A DNA stretch of 64,000 bases from CAZLGM01 sp964623625 (GTDB lineage Bacteria > Desulfobacterota > Desulfobulbia > Desulfobulbales > Desulfocapsaceae): assembly GCA_964623625.1 (NCBI GenBank), contig CAZUUJ010000015.1:1-64000 (forward strand), written 5' to 3'. The notes below the pieces were generated by a model. That model made no database searches, was not told the origin of the DNA, and saw only the letters and a program-made list of their open reading frames with translations. This document shows positions 27,251 through 34,810 of the stretch, one piece after another. Both the position numbers and the translations under genes were made by a program. Within the stretch, counting starts at the first letter, position 1. Each line of letters begins with the position of its first letter.

Positions 27251-27276
27251 CCAACATTACATATTTGTAATGTTGG
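27251..27276. promoter_or_regulatory. 26-base perfect palindrome in the moxR/cbpA divergent region
   Basis: CCAACATTACA (27251-27261), loop TATT, TGTAATGTTGG (27266-27276): 11 perfectly paired bases with a 4-base loop. It lies 78 bases before the cbpA start and 117 bases before moxR. There is no T tract, so an operator is more likely than a terminator. It is not the CIRCE element. Confidence 0.65.
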
Positions 27277-27353
27277 CAGCAACGGTCGGCACAGGTTTTA
27301 CTGTGATAGAGGCGAAAGTGATATAAAAAAAGACTACGAGTGGATAATTGTTT

Positions 27354-28286
27354 ATGGAATACAAAGATTATTATAAAACCCTCGGCTTAAAGCGGGATGC
27401 TCCCCAGGATGAGGTAAAAAAGGCGTATCGTCGGCTGGCCAGGAAGTTTCATCCGGATATATGCAAGGAAGCTGATGCCGAGCAGAAATTTAAAGAGATC
27501 GGTGAAGCCTATGAGGTGTTGAAAGATCCGGAGAAGCGGGCGGCCTATGACCGGTTCGGTTCCAATTGGCAACATGGTCAGGAGTTCAAGCCGCCGCCCA
27601 ACTGGGACGAGGGTTCTTCGTTTAGCCAGGAGAGTTTTACAGAAGGTGATCCGTTCGGCTACAGTGATTTTTTCACTAACCTGTTTGGGGGCGGACGATT
27701 TCAGTCCGGCCATACAACCTTTCGGGCTTCCGGTCAGGACGAACATGCCAAAATCGTCATTTCCATTGAAGAGGCCTGCCGGGGAACTAGCAGTATGTTT
27801 ACCCTGACCAGGCCGGAGGTGGGTGGTAGTGGACAACTGGTTAATCGACAGCAGACAATCAACGTCACTATTCCTAAAGGTGTCATTGAAGGCCAGCGGA
27901 TTCGTCTGAAAGGTCAGGGGCAACCGGGGCTTGGCGGAGGTGAAAGTGGCGATCTCTATCTGGAAATCGCTTTTGCGGAACATGACAGATTCCATACGGA
28001 GAACCGGGATCTTCATCTGACATTGCCGGTGACCCCCTGGGAGGCGGCTCTTGGTGGAATTATCGATGTCGATACCCTTGAAGGCAAGGTGAAACTGAAA
28101 GTACCTGCGGGCTCCCAGTCCGGTTCAAAACTCAGACTGAAGGGCAAAGGAATCTGTTCAAAGCTCAAGTCGGGCGATCTGTATGTCACCCTGAAGATTG
28201 TGACTCCGAAAGCCGAAACCGATGAGCAGAAAAAGTTGTACGAAAAGATGGCCCGAATTATGCCGATGGATCCCAGGGTGCGATAA
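27354..28286 (+). CDS. cbpA: CbpA-type DnaJ co-chaperone
   Basis: A 310-residue protein. The J domain spans residues 1-70 (DYYKTLGLKRDAPQDEVKKAYRRLARKFHPDIC, with HPD, and FKEIGEAYEVLKDPEKRAAYDRFG), followed by a Gly/Phe-containing linker and the DnaJ C-terminal peptide-binding domain (VTIPKGVIEGQRIRLKGQG; GDLYLEI). The DnaJ zinc-finger is absent, as in CbpA. The following gene is the CbpM-type modulator, which confirms the assignment. ATG 27354 is used, although the frame is open six bases further up. It stimulates DnaK ATPase. Confidence 0.92.
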   Translation: MEYKDYYKTLGLKRDAPQDEVKKAYRRLARKFHPDICKEADAEQKFKEIGEAYEVLKDPEKRAAYDRFGSNWQHGQEFKPPPNWDEGSSFSQESFTEGDPFGYSDFFTNLFGGGRFQSGHTTFRASGQDEHAKIVISIEEACRGTSSMFTLTRPEVGGSGQLVNRQQTINVTIPKGVIEGQRIRLKGQGQPGLGGGESGDLYLEIAFAEHDRFHTENRDLHLTLPVTPWEAALGGIIDVDTLEGKVKLKVPAGSQSGSKLRLKGKGICSKLKSGDLYVTLKIVTPKAETDEQKKLYEKMARIMPMDPRVR

Positions 28287-28327
28287 GATATTGCTGTAGT
28301 CTGTGGAAGAAAGAAGGAGAAAGAGCC

Positions 28328-28624
28328 ATGATAGTGGAAAAAATGACGATCATCTTTAATGAAGAACTAAACTGCGGATTAGATGAGTTGTGCAGCCTCT
28401 GCAGAGTTTCTTCGGAGGAGGTGATCGAATTGGTTGAAGAAGGTGTATTGATTCCTGAAGGATCGGTCGCCTCCGACTGGTATTTCGACCACCTTGCCGT
28501 CAAGCGGCTGCAGACAGCCATCCGGTTGCAGCGGGAGCTTGGTATCAACCTGCCCGGTGTGGCACTGGTGCTTGATCTGCTGGATGAATTACAGGAACTT
28601 CGTCAGCAATGCCGGCGTCTGTGA
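28328..28624 (+). CDS. cbpM: CbpM-type chaperone modulator, MerR-like fold
   Basis: A 98-residue protein starting after AAGGAGA with good spacing. The sequence LDELCSLCRVSSEEVIELVEEGVLIPEG followed by WYFDHLAVKRLQTAIRLQRELGINLPGVALVLDLLDELQELR is the CbpM pattern: a MerR-like helix-turn-helix and a helical tail. CbpM binds the CbpA J domain and inhibits its co-chaperone activity. The 42-base gap after cbpA and same strand indicate one transcript. Confidence 0.87.
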   Translation: MIVEKMTIIFNEELNCGLDELCSLCRVSSEEVIELVEEGVLIPEGSVASDWYFDHLAVKRLQTAIRLQRELGINLPGVALVLDLLDELQELRQQCRRL

Positions 28625-28686
28625 AATTGGCTAGTTTTTTGTGAAATTAAAAAATATCGGATTATCCATAAAGCTCGGCTGAATAC

Positions 28687-28840
28687 GAGGTGTTGTCGGT
28701 TTGCCAGTCCAACCCCCGGTCAAGGATCATTCTTGATCGTGTTATACAACTCAGTACTCTGTTGGTATTTCAAGGTTTACAGTGATAACAGGTTGAAAGA
28801 CATGATCCTTGAAATAGGTCTGTCAAACCGACAATACCTC
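28687..28840. repeat. Long imperfect palindrome, copy 2 of a two-copy family
   Basis: The outer arms GAGGTGTTGTCGGTTTG (28687-28703) and CAAACCGACAATACCTC (28824-28840) are complementary at 16 of 17 positions. Inside, CCGGTCAAGGATCAT (near 28717) faces CATGATCCTTGAAATAGG (near 28801). The internal blocks match those of the element at 13531-13693. It lies between cbpM and the convergent Lys-tail gene. Confidence 0.6.
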
Positions 28841-28882
28841 TTTTTCAGTCAAGGCTGAGAATCGTTGGGAGTCAGAAAAAAG

Positions 28883-28937
28883 AAAGGGAATAAGACAGGG
28901 CCGCTAAAGCAAAATTGTCTCATTCCCTTTATGATTA
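28883..28937 (-). terminator. Bidirectional terminator between cbpM side and Lys-tail gene
   Basis: AAAGGGAATAAGACA (28883-28897) pairs with TGTCTCATTCCCTTT (28916-28930), one mismatch. On the minus strand the stem is followed by CTTTTTTC, so it terminates the gene ending at 28952. Confidence 0.82.
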
Positions 28938-28951
28938 TTGAATAGAGGGAT

Positions 28952-29467
28952 CTACTTCTTAGATCGTTTCTTCTTCTTTTTCTTCTTCCCTTTGCCCTTC
29001 TTCTTCGATTTTGAGGTTTTTCTGGACTGTTTGGCCTGTTTTCGTTTCGCTTTTTTCTTTTTCTTTTCGTTCTTTTTCCCCTTTTTCTTCGGTGCCGGTT
29101 TCTCCTTTTCCGGTTCTTCCTGCTTCTTTTTTTGGGTTGCTTCTTTTACGGCAGGCGTTTCTTTTTTAACAGGCGCCTTTTTTTCTGGAACGGCGGCTAC
29201 TTCTGCCGCTTCAGCAGGTTTCTCTACTGCCCGTAGTTCTTCGGGAAAAATATCGAGCCCTTTTTTCTTGAAGTTGGTGATCAGGTAACGAACCTGACCG
29301 GCCGTCAGACCTGAGATTTCTGCTGCTTTTGCCTGGGTTTCACCAGCATCGATACCGAGCAATGCCTCGGCGCGCTGACTATCGATCCCGCTTTTTTTTG
29401 CAGCAACGTCCTGACAGATTGTTCGTTGTTCCTGGGTCAACAATGTGTTCGTATCCTTTTCTGCCAT
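28952..29467 (-). CDS. HTH-like protein with a lysine-rich histone-like tail
   Basis: A 171-residue protein. ATG 29467 is preferred over 29479 because GGGAGA sits at ribosome-site distance. The N-terminal part (about 5-75: LTQEQRTICQDVAAKKSG...AEALLGIDAGETQAKAAEISGLTAGQVRYLITNFKKKGLDIFPEE) reads as a helix-turn-helix of the kind found in transposase and repressor families. After an Ala/Pro/Glu linker, the last 50 or so residues are almost only Lys with Arg, Ser and Gly, like histone H1 or AlgP tails. A nucleoid or DNA-binding role is an inference. It has its own terminator and no operon partner. Confidence 0.75.
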   Translation of the reverse strand: MAEKDTNTLLTQEQRTICQDVAAKKSGIDSQRAEALLGIDAGETQAKAAEISGLTAGQVRYLITNFKKKGLDIFPEELRAVEKPAEAAEVAAVPEKKAPVKKETPAVKEATQKKKQEEPEKEKPAPKKKGKKNEKKKKKAKRKQAKQSRKTSKSKKKGKGKKKKKKKRSKK

Positions 29468-29889
29468 GATTTCTCCCATCTGTTGATTTTTACCGGATTA
29501 TCCGGCTTCTCAGGCCTGCACCGGTTAACTTAGAAAGAGAAAACAGACAATCAGACCCATCCAAGTTCGGTTTTGCTACACTATAATGGACCAATCGATT
29601 TGATACAACGATCATTTTTTTCGTTAATAACGAAATTTCCGGCCGTTGAGCAAGAATCGCCTATTTAGACGGCCCGGTTGATCATTTGAGAGCCTTGTGA
29701 TCATGGGCAGTGCGATTTGAAAGGACAGACTTTTTTAAAAATGGAGGCTTGAGACTAAAGAGTGGCTGGAATAATTAATGATAGTATTCCAGTGTGTTTT
29801 TTTTTATAACTGAACTGTCAAAGGAGACTATCCGTCAATCGGTCGCCCGCACCACCAACAGGTTATAAAAACAAGCAGAGGAATCGGTT
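29468..29889. other. purL leader region
   Basis: About 420 bases between the divergent Lys-tail gene and purL. A TATAAT box is visible at 29582-29587 without a good -35. A hairpin with a T9 tract lies at 29766-29805 (separate entry). I could not match the upstream part to any purine, guanine or THF riboswitch consensus. Confidence 0.5.
29766..29805 (+). terminator. Terminator-like hairpin in the purL leader, possible attenuator
   Basis: CTGGAATA (29766-29773) pairs perfectly with TATTCCAG (29785-29792), followed by TGTG and nine Ts (29797-29805). It precedes the purL ATG by 84 bases on the same strand. No gene upstream on this strand needs terminating, since the neighbour is divergent, so an attenuation switch or a short leader RNA is plausible. 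Confidence 0.6.
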
Positions 29890-32800
29890 ATGAAAGAAAC
29901 TGTCACACGATTTTATCGGAAAATCGATGAGAATCTGGCCTACTGTTTTAATGTGGCATCCACGCGAGATCTATCGGATGAGGAAATCAGTTGTTTACGC
30001 TTGATTTTTGCCGATGGCCTACTGATCGATACGGTATCGCTTCAGCCGGTTCTCCAGGCCGACAGGGTTGTAGAAGTGGGGCCAAGGATGAATTTCGCCA
30101 CCGCCTGGTCATCCAACATGGTGTCAATCTGCCGGGCAACCGGCCTGGAATGTGTGACCAGGGTTGAGCGCTCGCGTCGATATATGGTCCCTGAAGGAGT
30201 GGATCTCCAGGAGTTTATCGACGGCCACCATGACCGGATGACCGAATGTCACTACCCTGAGCCGATCACCACGTTTGAGACAGGGGTAACCCCTGAGCCT
30301 GTGTATGAGGTTGACATGAAATCCAAAGGGCCCGATGCCCTTCTGGAGATACCCGGTATCTCCATGGATGAATGGGACCGCAATTTTTATTACGACTATT
30401 TCGTAGGCAAGCATGACCGCAATCCCACCATCGTTGAGCTGATGGATCTCAATAACGCCAATTCGGAACATTCCCGCCATGGTTTTTTCAAAGGTAAACA
30501 GATTCTTGATGGCAAAGAGCAGGAAAGGACCCTGTTTGAACTGGTGATCGATACCTGGGATGCCAACCCCAAGGGCTCATTGGTCGCATTCAAAGATAAC
30601 TCATCGGTTGTAGAAGGTTGTGAGATCACCACAATCTGTCCGACAAGACCAGGAGAACCCTCCCCCTTCCAGTCAGCCGATGTTTGCTACCATCCGCTGT
30701 TAACGGCGGAAACGCATAATTTCCCAACCGGAGTCGCTCCCTTTCCGGGAGCAGAGACCGGTACCGGCGGCAGGATTCGCGACGTCCAGGGAACCGGTAA
30801 GGGTGGTTTGGTCATCGCCGGAACCGCCGGCTACTGTGTCGGCAATCTTCTCATCCCCGGTTACGATCTGCCCTGGGAAGAGAGGTGTGCAGCCCCTGAC
30901 AATCTGGCCACACCGTTGATGATCGAGATCGAGGCATCCAACGGGGCTTCCGACTATGGCAACAAATTTGGAGAGCCGGTTATCGGCGGTTTTACCCGCT
31001 CATTTGATATGCGTCTTGATGACGGCAGCCGTTGGGCCTATCTCAAACCGATTATGTTCACCGGCGGTATCGGCCAGATCGATGATCGTCATACCGAAAA
31101 GGATAAGGAACAAAAAGGCATGTTGATCGTCCAGGTCGGCGGTCCCGCTTATCGGGTTGGTTTTGGCGGCGGTGCCGCCTCGTCCATGCTCCAGGGAGAA
31201 CAGGATTCCAAACTGGATTTTGACGCGGTGCAGCGTGGTGACGCCGAGATGGAGCAGAAGATGAACAGGGTGATCCGGGCCTGTAACGAGATGGGGGAAA
31301 AAACCTTAATCGATGTGATCCATGACCAGGGCGCGGGCGGTCCCGCCAATGTTCTCAAAGAGCTGGTTGAGCATTCCGGCGGCTGGGTGGAGATCAGAAA
31401 TATCAATGTAGGTGATCCCACCATGTCGGTCCTGGAGATCTATGTGGCCGAATATCAGGAGCGAAACGGTTTTCTGATAAGACCTGAAAATATAAAACAA
31501 TTCAAAAATATCTGTCGGCGTGAAAAGGTGAATTGCGAAGTGTTGGGCGAAGTGACCGGTGATCTGCGCTTTGTCCTGAAAGATTCACAGGACGGCTCCA
31601 CCCCGGTCGATATTGAGCTTGAGGATCTGCTGGGCAATATCCCCCAGAAGACCTTTGAGGACGACAGGATCAAACCGGAGCTTTCAGCACTTGTTATCCC
31701 TCCGGATTTAACCTTACGCGACGCGCTGTTCAATGTGTTGCGATTGATCTCAGTGGGGTCGAAACGTTTCCTTACCAATAAGGTGGATCGGGCGGTCACC
31801 GGCCTGATCGCCCAGCAGCAGTGTTGTGGGCCGTTGCAGTTGACTGTGGGCAACGTGGCCGTTGTGGCCCAGTCTCATTTTGGACTCACGGGGGCGGCCA
31901 CTGCCATTGGCGAGCAGCCGATAAAGATGTTGATCGATCCTGCTGCCGGCGCCAGGATGGCGCTGGGAGAGTCGCTTACCAATCTGGTGTGGGCCAAAAT
32001 CGACGATTTAAACCAGGTTAAATGTTCGGCCAACTGGATGTGGGCACCCAAACTGCCCGGAGAAGGTGCCGCGATCTATGATGCCGCTAAAGGGATGCGG
32101 GACGCCATGATCGATATCGGCGTGGCGGTGGACGGCGGTAAAGACAGCCTGTCCATGGCGACCATGGTTGAAGGTGAAACCGTCAAGTCGCCTCGGGAAT
32201 TGGTTATCTCCACATATGCTGCTATGAACAATATTCGCAAGGTTGTCACCCCGGATTTGAAAGAGACAGGCTCTGTCCTGCTTGTTATCGATCTTGGCAA
32301 TGAGAAAAATAGACTTGGCGGAACGGCCCTTGCCCAGACGCTTGGATGTCTGGGTAATGAGCCGCCGGATATGGATGACCCAACCCTTGTAAGAGAAACA
32401 TTTCTGGCAATCCAGGATCTGATCGAACGGGATCTGATTCTTGCCGGCCATGACCGTAGCGATGGCGGCTTGATCACATGCGTACTGGAAATGGCCTTCA
32501 GTGGCAATCGAGGTCTGGATATTGAGATGCGCGGTGTCGATTCGGTGTTTGAAATGTTGTTTTCCGAAGAGCTTGGTCTGGTTATTGAATGTAATGAACA
32601 TTCTCTGGATGAGGTGCAGGATATTCTCTCTGCTCGTTCGGTGCCTTTTGCCAAGATTGGTACAAGCCATGTCGAGAAACAGATCCGTATCAGATATAAT
32701 GATGATCTGGTGCTTGACGAATCCATGGAATTGCTCAGGCAGTGGTGGGAAGAAAGCTCCTATCAGCTTGAAAGGCTGCAGATGAATCCCGAATGTGCTG

Positions 32801-33693
32801 ACGAGGAGAAACAAAACATCTTTGAGCGTTCCAGGCCGAACTATCAGCTTCCCTTTGCACCGGTTTTGACTGCTGCAGAGAGATTACCAGCCAGTGACAA
32901 ACCCAAAGTAGCCATTTTACGCGATGAAGGATCCAATTCCGATCGCGAGATGACCTCCGCCTTTTATATGGCAGGTTTTGAACCGTGGGATGTGTGCATG
33001 ACCGACCTGCTGGAAGACAATATTGACCTCTCTTTGTTCAGAGGGCTTGCAGCGGTAGGCGGCTTCTCATATGCTGATGTTCCCGAATCGGCCAAGGGCT
33101 GGGCCGCAACCATCCTGTTCAATGATCGTCTGAAAAGCATGTTCGATGAATTTTACAACCGGGAAGATACATTTTCACTGGGCATCTGCAACGGCTGTCA
33201 ACTGTTCGGCCTGCTCGGCTGGGTGCCTTTTACCGGTATCGAAGCGGAACGGCAGCCCCGCTTTATTCAGAACATCTCTAAACGTTTTGAGTCCCGCTGG
33301 ACAACGCTTAAAGTTCAGGAGTCGTCCTCGATTTTACTACGCGGCATGGAAGGGCTTATCTTCGGCATCCATGTGGATCATGGTGAGGGCAGACTTCATT
33401 TTCCCGATAAAAAACTGAGAGAGCAGGCCGTGGCAGAGGGCTGGACGCCGGTGGTCTTTGCAGATGACGATGGTGAGGCCACGGAAAAATACCCGTTTAA
33501 TCCCAACGGCTCACCCCTGGGCCTTGCCGGTCTCTGCTCACCGGACGGTCGTCATCTGGCCATGATGCCCCATCCTGAAAGGACCTTCCTGGCCTGGCAG
33601 TGCCATTATCTGCCCCAAGATATGAAGCATCTGGAAGTATCGCCTTGGATGAAAATGTTCCAGAACGCTTATGAGTGGTGTGTGGAAGAATAA
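29890..33693 (+). CDS. purL: Phosphoribosylformylglycinamidine synthase, large fused form
   Basis: A 1267-residue single-chain PurL that converts FGAR, glutamine and ATP to FGAM in purine synthesis. An N-terminal PurS-like domain, linker and tandem ATP-grasp-like AIRS domains (EFTHNFPTGVAPFPGAETGTGGRIRD-like stretch near 275; DQGAGGPANVL near 477; VAVDGGKDSLSMA near 745) are followed by a C-terminal class I glutaminase. The glutaminase has nucleophile Cys1100 in GICNGCQ and His1228/Glu1230 in HPERTF. The start is supported by AGAGGA 8 bases upstream. This fused form is typical of Gammaproteobacteria and eukaryotes, and occurs in some Desulfobacterota, where many relatives use split purS/Q/L. 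Monocistronic. Confidence 0.95.
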   Translation: MKETVTRFYRKIDENLAYCFNVASTRDLSDEEISCLRLIFADGLLIDTVSLQPVLQADRVVEVGPRMNFATAWSSNMVSICRATGLECVTRVERSRRYMVPEGVDLQEFIDGHHDRMTECHYPEPITTFETGVTPEPVYEVDMKSKGPDALLEIPGISMDEWDRNFYYDYFVGKHDRNPTIVELMDLNNANSEHSRHGFFKGKQILDGKEQERTLFELVIDTWDANPKGSLVAFKDNSSVVEGCEITTICPTRPGEPSPFQSADVCYHPLLTAETHNFPTGVAPFPGAETGTGGRIRDVQGTGKGGLVIAGTAGYCVGNLLIPGYDLPWEERCAAPDNLATPLMIEIEASNGASDYGNKFGEPVIGGFTRSFDMRLDDGSRWAYLKPIMFTGGIGQIDDRHTEKDKEQKGMLIVQVGGPAYRVGFGGGAASSMLQGEQDSKLDFDAVQRGDAEMEQKMNRVIRACNEMGEKTLIDVIHDQGAGGPANVLKELVEHSGGWVEIRNINVGDPTMSVLEIYVAEYQERNGFLIRPENIKQFKNICRREKVNCEVLGEVTGDLRFVLKDSQDGSTPVDIELEDLLGNIPQKTFEDDRIKPELSALVIPPDLTLRDALFNVLRLISVGSKRFLTNKVDRAVTGLIAQQQCCGPLQLTVGNVAVVAQSHFGLTGAATAIGEQPIKMLIDPAAGARMALGESLTNLVWAKIDDLNQVKCSANWMWAPKLPGEGAAIYDAAKGMRDAMIDIGVAVDGGKDSLSMATMVEGETVKSPRELVISTYAAMNNIRKVVTPDLKETGSVLLVIDLGNEKNRLGGTALAQTLGCLGNEPPDMDDPTLVRETFLAIQDLIERDLILAGHDRSDGGLITCVLEMAFSGNRGLDIEMRGVDSVFEMLFSEELGLVIECNEHSLDEVQDILSARSVPFAKIGTSHVEKQIRIRYNDDLVLDESMELLRQWWEESSYQLERLQMNPECADEEKQNIFERSRPNYQLPFAPVLTAAERLPASDKPKVAILRDEGSNSDREMTSAFYMAGFEPWDVCMTDLLEDNIDLSLFRGLAAVGGFSYADVPESAKGWAATILFNDRLKSMFDEFYNREDTFSLGICNGCQLFGLLGWVPFTGIEAERQPRFIQNISKRFESRWTTLKVQESSSILLRGMEGLIFGIHVDHGEGRLHFPDKKLREQAVAEGWTPVVFADDDGEATEKYPFNPNGSPLGLAGLCSPDGRHLAMMPHPERTFLAWQCHYLPQDMKHLEVSPWMKMFQNAYEWCVEE

Positions 33694-33701
33694 AAAAGAA
33701 A

Positions 33702-33734
33702 TTCCCGGATCTCTTCTTTGAAAAGATCCGGGAA
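33702..33734 (-). terminator. Convergent terminator purL / DUF4332 gene
   Basis: TTCCCGGATCT (33702-33712) pairs perfectly with AGATCCGGGAA (33724-33734). On the minus strand it is followed by TTTCTTTTTTATT, making it a strong terminator for the gene ending at 33749; on the plus strand it follows the purL stop by 9 bases. Confidence 0.87.
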
Positions 33735-33748
33735 GAAATTGGAACGGT

Positions 33749-34153
33749 TTAATAGGTTACTTTGCGCGGCAGATCTTTGGCTTGGGCTACCCAGTCACCG
33801 ACCTGTTTAACTGTGGGCAGCTTTTTGACCAACACGCCACCTTCATTTTCTTCAACCATCTTGGCGTGAAGATTTTCCGGGTTGCGTTGGGCCAGTTCGG
33901 CCACCGTGTCGACGCCGGCAAATTTCAACAGATCGCCGTACTGCGTGGATATACCCTTGATCCGTGAAAGATCGGCCTTGTTGACCCAGATCAGGATCGT
34001 TTTTTCATTGATACCGGTTTGCCCGGCAATGTCCTTGCGCCCCTTCTTTGTACAGCAGGTGTCCAGTAATTTTTCCAGTGTTGTGATTCCTGCAGCTTTC
34101 AACTTGTCGGCGTTTTTACCGCCGAGCCCTTCAATGTCGGCTAGTTTTGCCAT
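33749..34153 (-). CDS. DUF4332 helix-hairpin-helix protein
   Basis: A 134-residue protein starting at ATG 34153 directly after AAGGAGG. It shows two HhH-like repeats: IEGLGGKNADKLKAAGITTLEKLLDTCCTKKGRKDIAGQTGINEKTILIWVNKADLSRIKGISTQYGDLLKFAGVDTVAELAQRNPENL is the DUF4332 pattern, given here in part for orientation (repeats at about 5-30 and 60-90). HhH repeats usually bind DNA backbone or act as structural modules; the family role is not defined. It follows the Kbp-like gene by 19 bases on the same strand and shares its terminator, so the two form a small operon. Confidence 0.83.
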   Translation of the reverse strand: MAKLADIEGLGGKNADKLKAAGITTLEKLLDTCCTKKGRKDIAGQTGINEKTILIWVNKADLSRIKGISTQYGDLLKFAGVDTVAELAQRNPENLHAKMVEENEGGVLVKKLPTVKQVGDWVAQAKDLPRKVTY

Positions 34154-34172
34154 GACGGACCTCCTTGATTTT

Positions 34173-34607
34173 TCACTGTTCAGCGGGGATACGGATCTTC
34201 TGACCCACATAGATCTTGTCCGGATCCTTGATCACTTCCCGGTTGGCCTCAAATATCTTCATATACTTTGAGCCGCTGCCGTAAAATTTCTTGGCAATAC
34301 CAGAGAGGGTATCACCGGAAACGATCTCGTAGTATTCAACTGTTTCCGTCTGTGCAGGCGCACTAAGGTTGTCGTATTTGACCTCTTCAACACCCTTGAT
34401 GTTACCTGCCAGCAGGATGGCTTTTTCAGCAGCCTCGGCGCTGGTTGCCTCACCGCTCAACGAGACCACACCATCATTGATTTCAACGGAGAGATTGTCC
34501 ACACCCGGGTTGTCTTCTTCAACATGAGCTTTGATCAGCTCGGGAGCTTCATCTTCCCTGTTGAAAAGCTTTTTACCAATGTTTTTTGCAAAACTTAACA
34601 GACCCAT
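34173..34607 (-). CDS. kbp: Kbp/YgaU-like BON-LysM protein
   Basis: A 144-residue protein with BON domain (about 25-80; VDNLSVEINDGVVSLSGEATSAEAAEKAILLAGNIKGVEEV) and LysM domain (about 93-142; YYEIVSGDTLSGIAKKFYGSGSKYMKIFEANREVIKDPDKIYVGQKIRIP), starting MGLLSFAKNIGKKLF. Length, order and N-terminus match E. coli Kbp (YgaU), a cytoplasmic potassium-binding protein; no signal peptide is present. CAAGGAGGAGCT precedes the ATG. Upstream gene of a two-gene operon with the DUF4332 protein. It is divergent from the cytochrome gene. Confidence 0.88.
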   Translation of the reverse strand: MGLLSFAKNIGKKLFNREDEAPELIKAHVEEDNPGVDNLSVEINDGVVSLSGEATSAEAAEKAILLAGNIKGVEEVKYDNLSAPAQTETVEYYEIVSGDTLSGIAKKFYGSGSKYMKIFEANREVIKDPDKIYVGQKIRIPAEQ

Positions 34608-34810
34608 AGCTCCTCCTTGTTTAAGGCTAAAAATAATTAGTTGATTGAAATTGAAACCGTCAGGTTATCACTCAAATTATACATGACCACAGGGGCTTTG
34701 TCGAACAGGAGTAGGTAAAGAATTGGTAAGGTAAGGATTCGAATGCTGATTATGACAGACCGAAAGCGCAGCACAGTGTAATGTCATCAGTTTTCGGTAG
34801 GAGTTGGAGA

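Noticed and set aside
27251..27276. CIRCE heat-shock operator before cbpA
   Set aside because: The dyad does not match TTAGCACTC-N9-GAGTGCTAA.
28938..29288. Plus-strand frame rich in Phe opposite the Lys-tail gene
   Set aside because: It is the antisense of the AAG/AAA-rich tail; TTC/TTT repeats give Phe runs. No ribosome site and no family resemblance.
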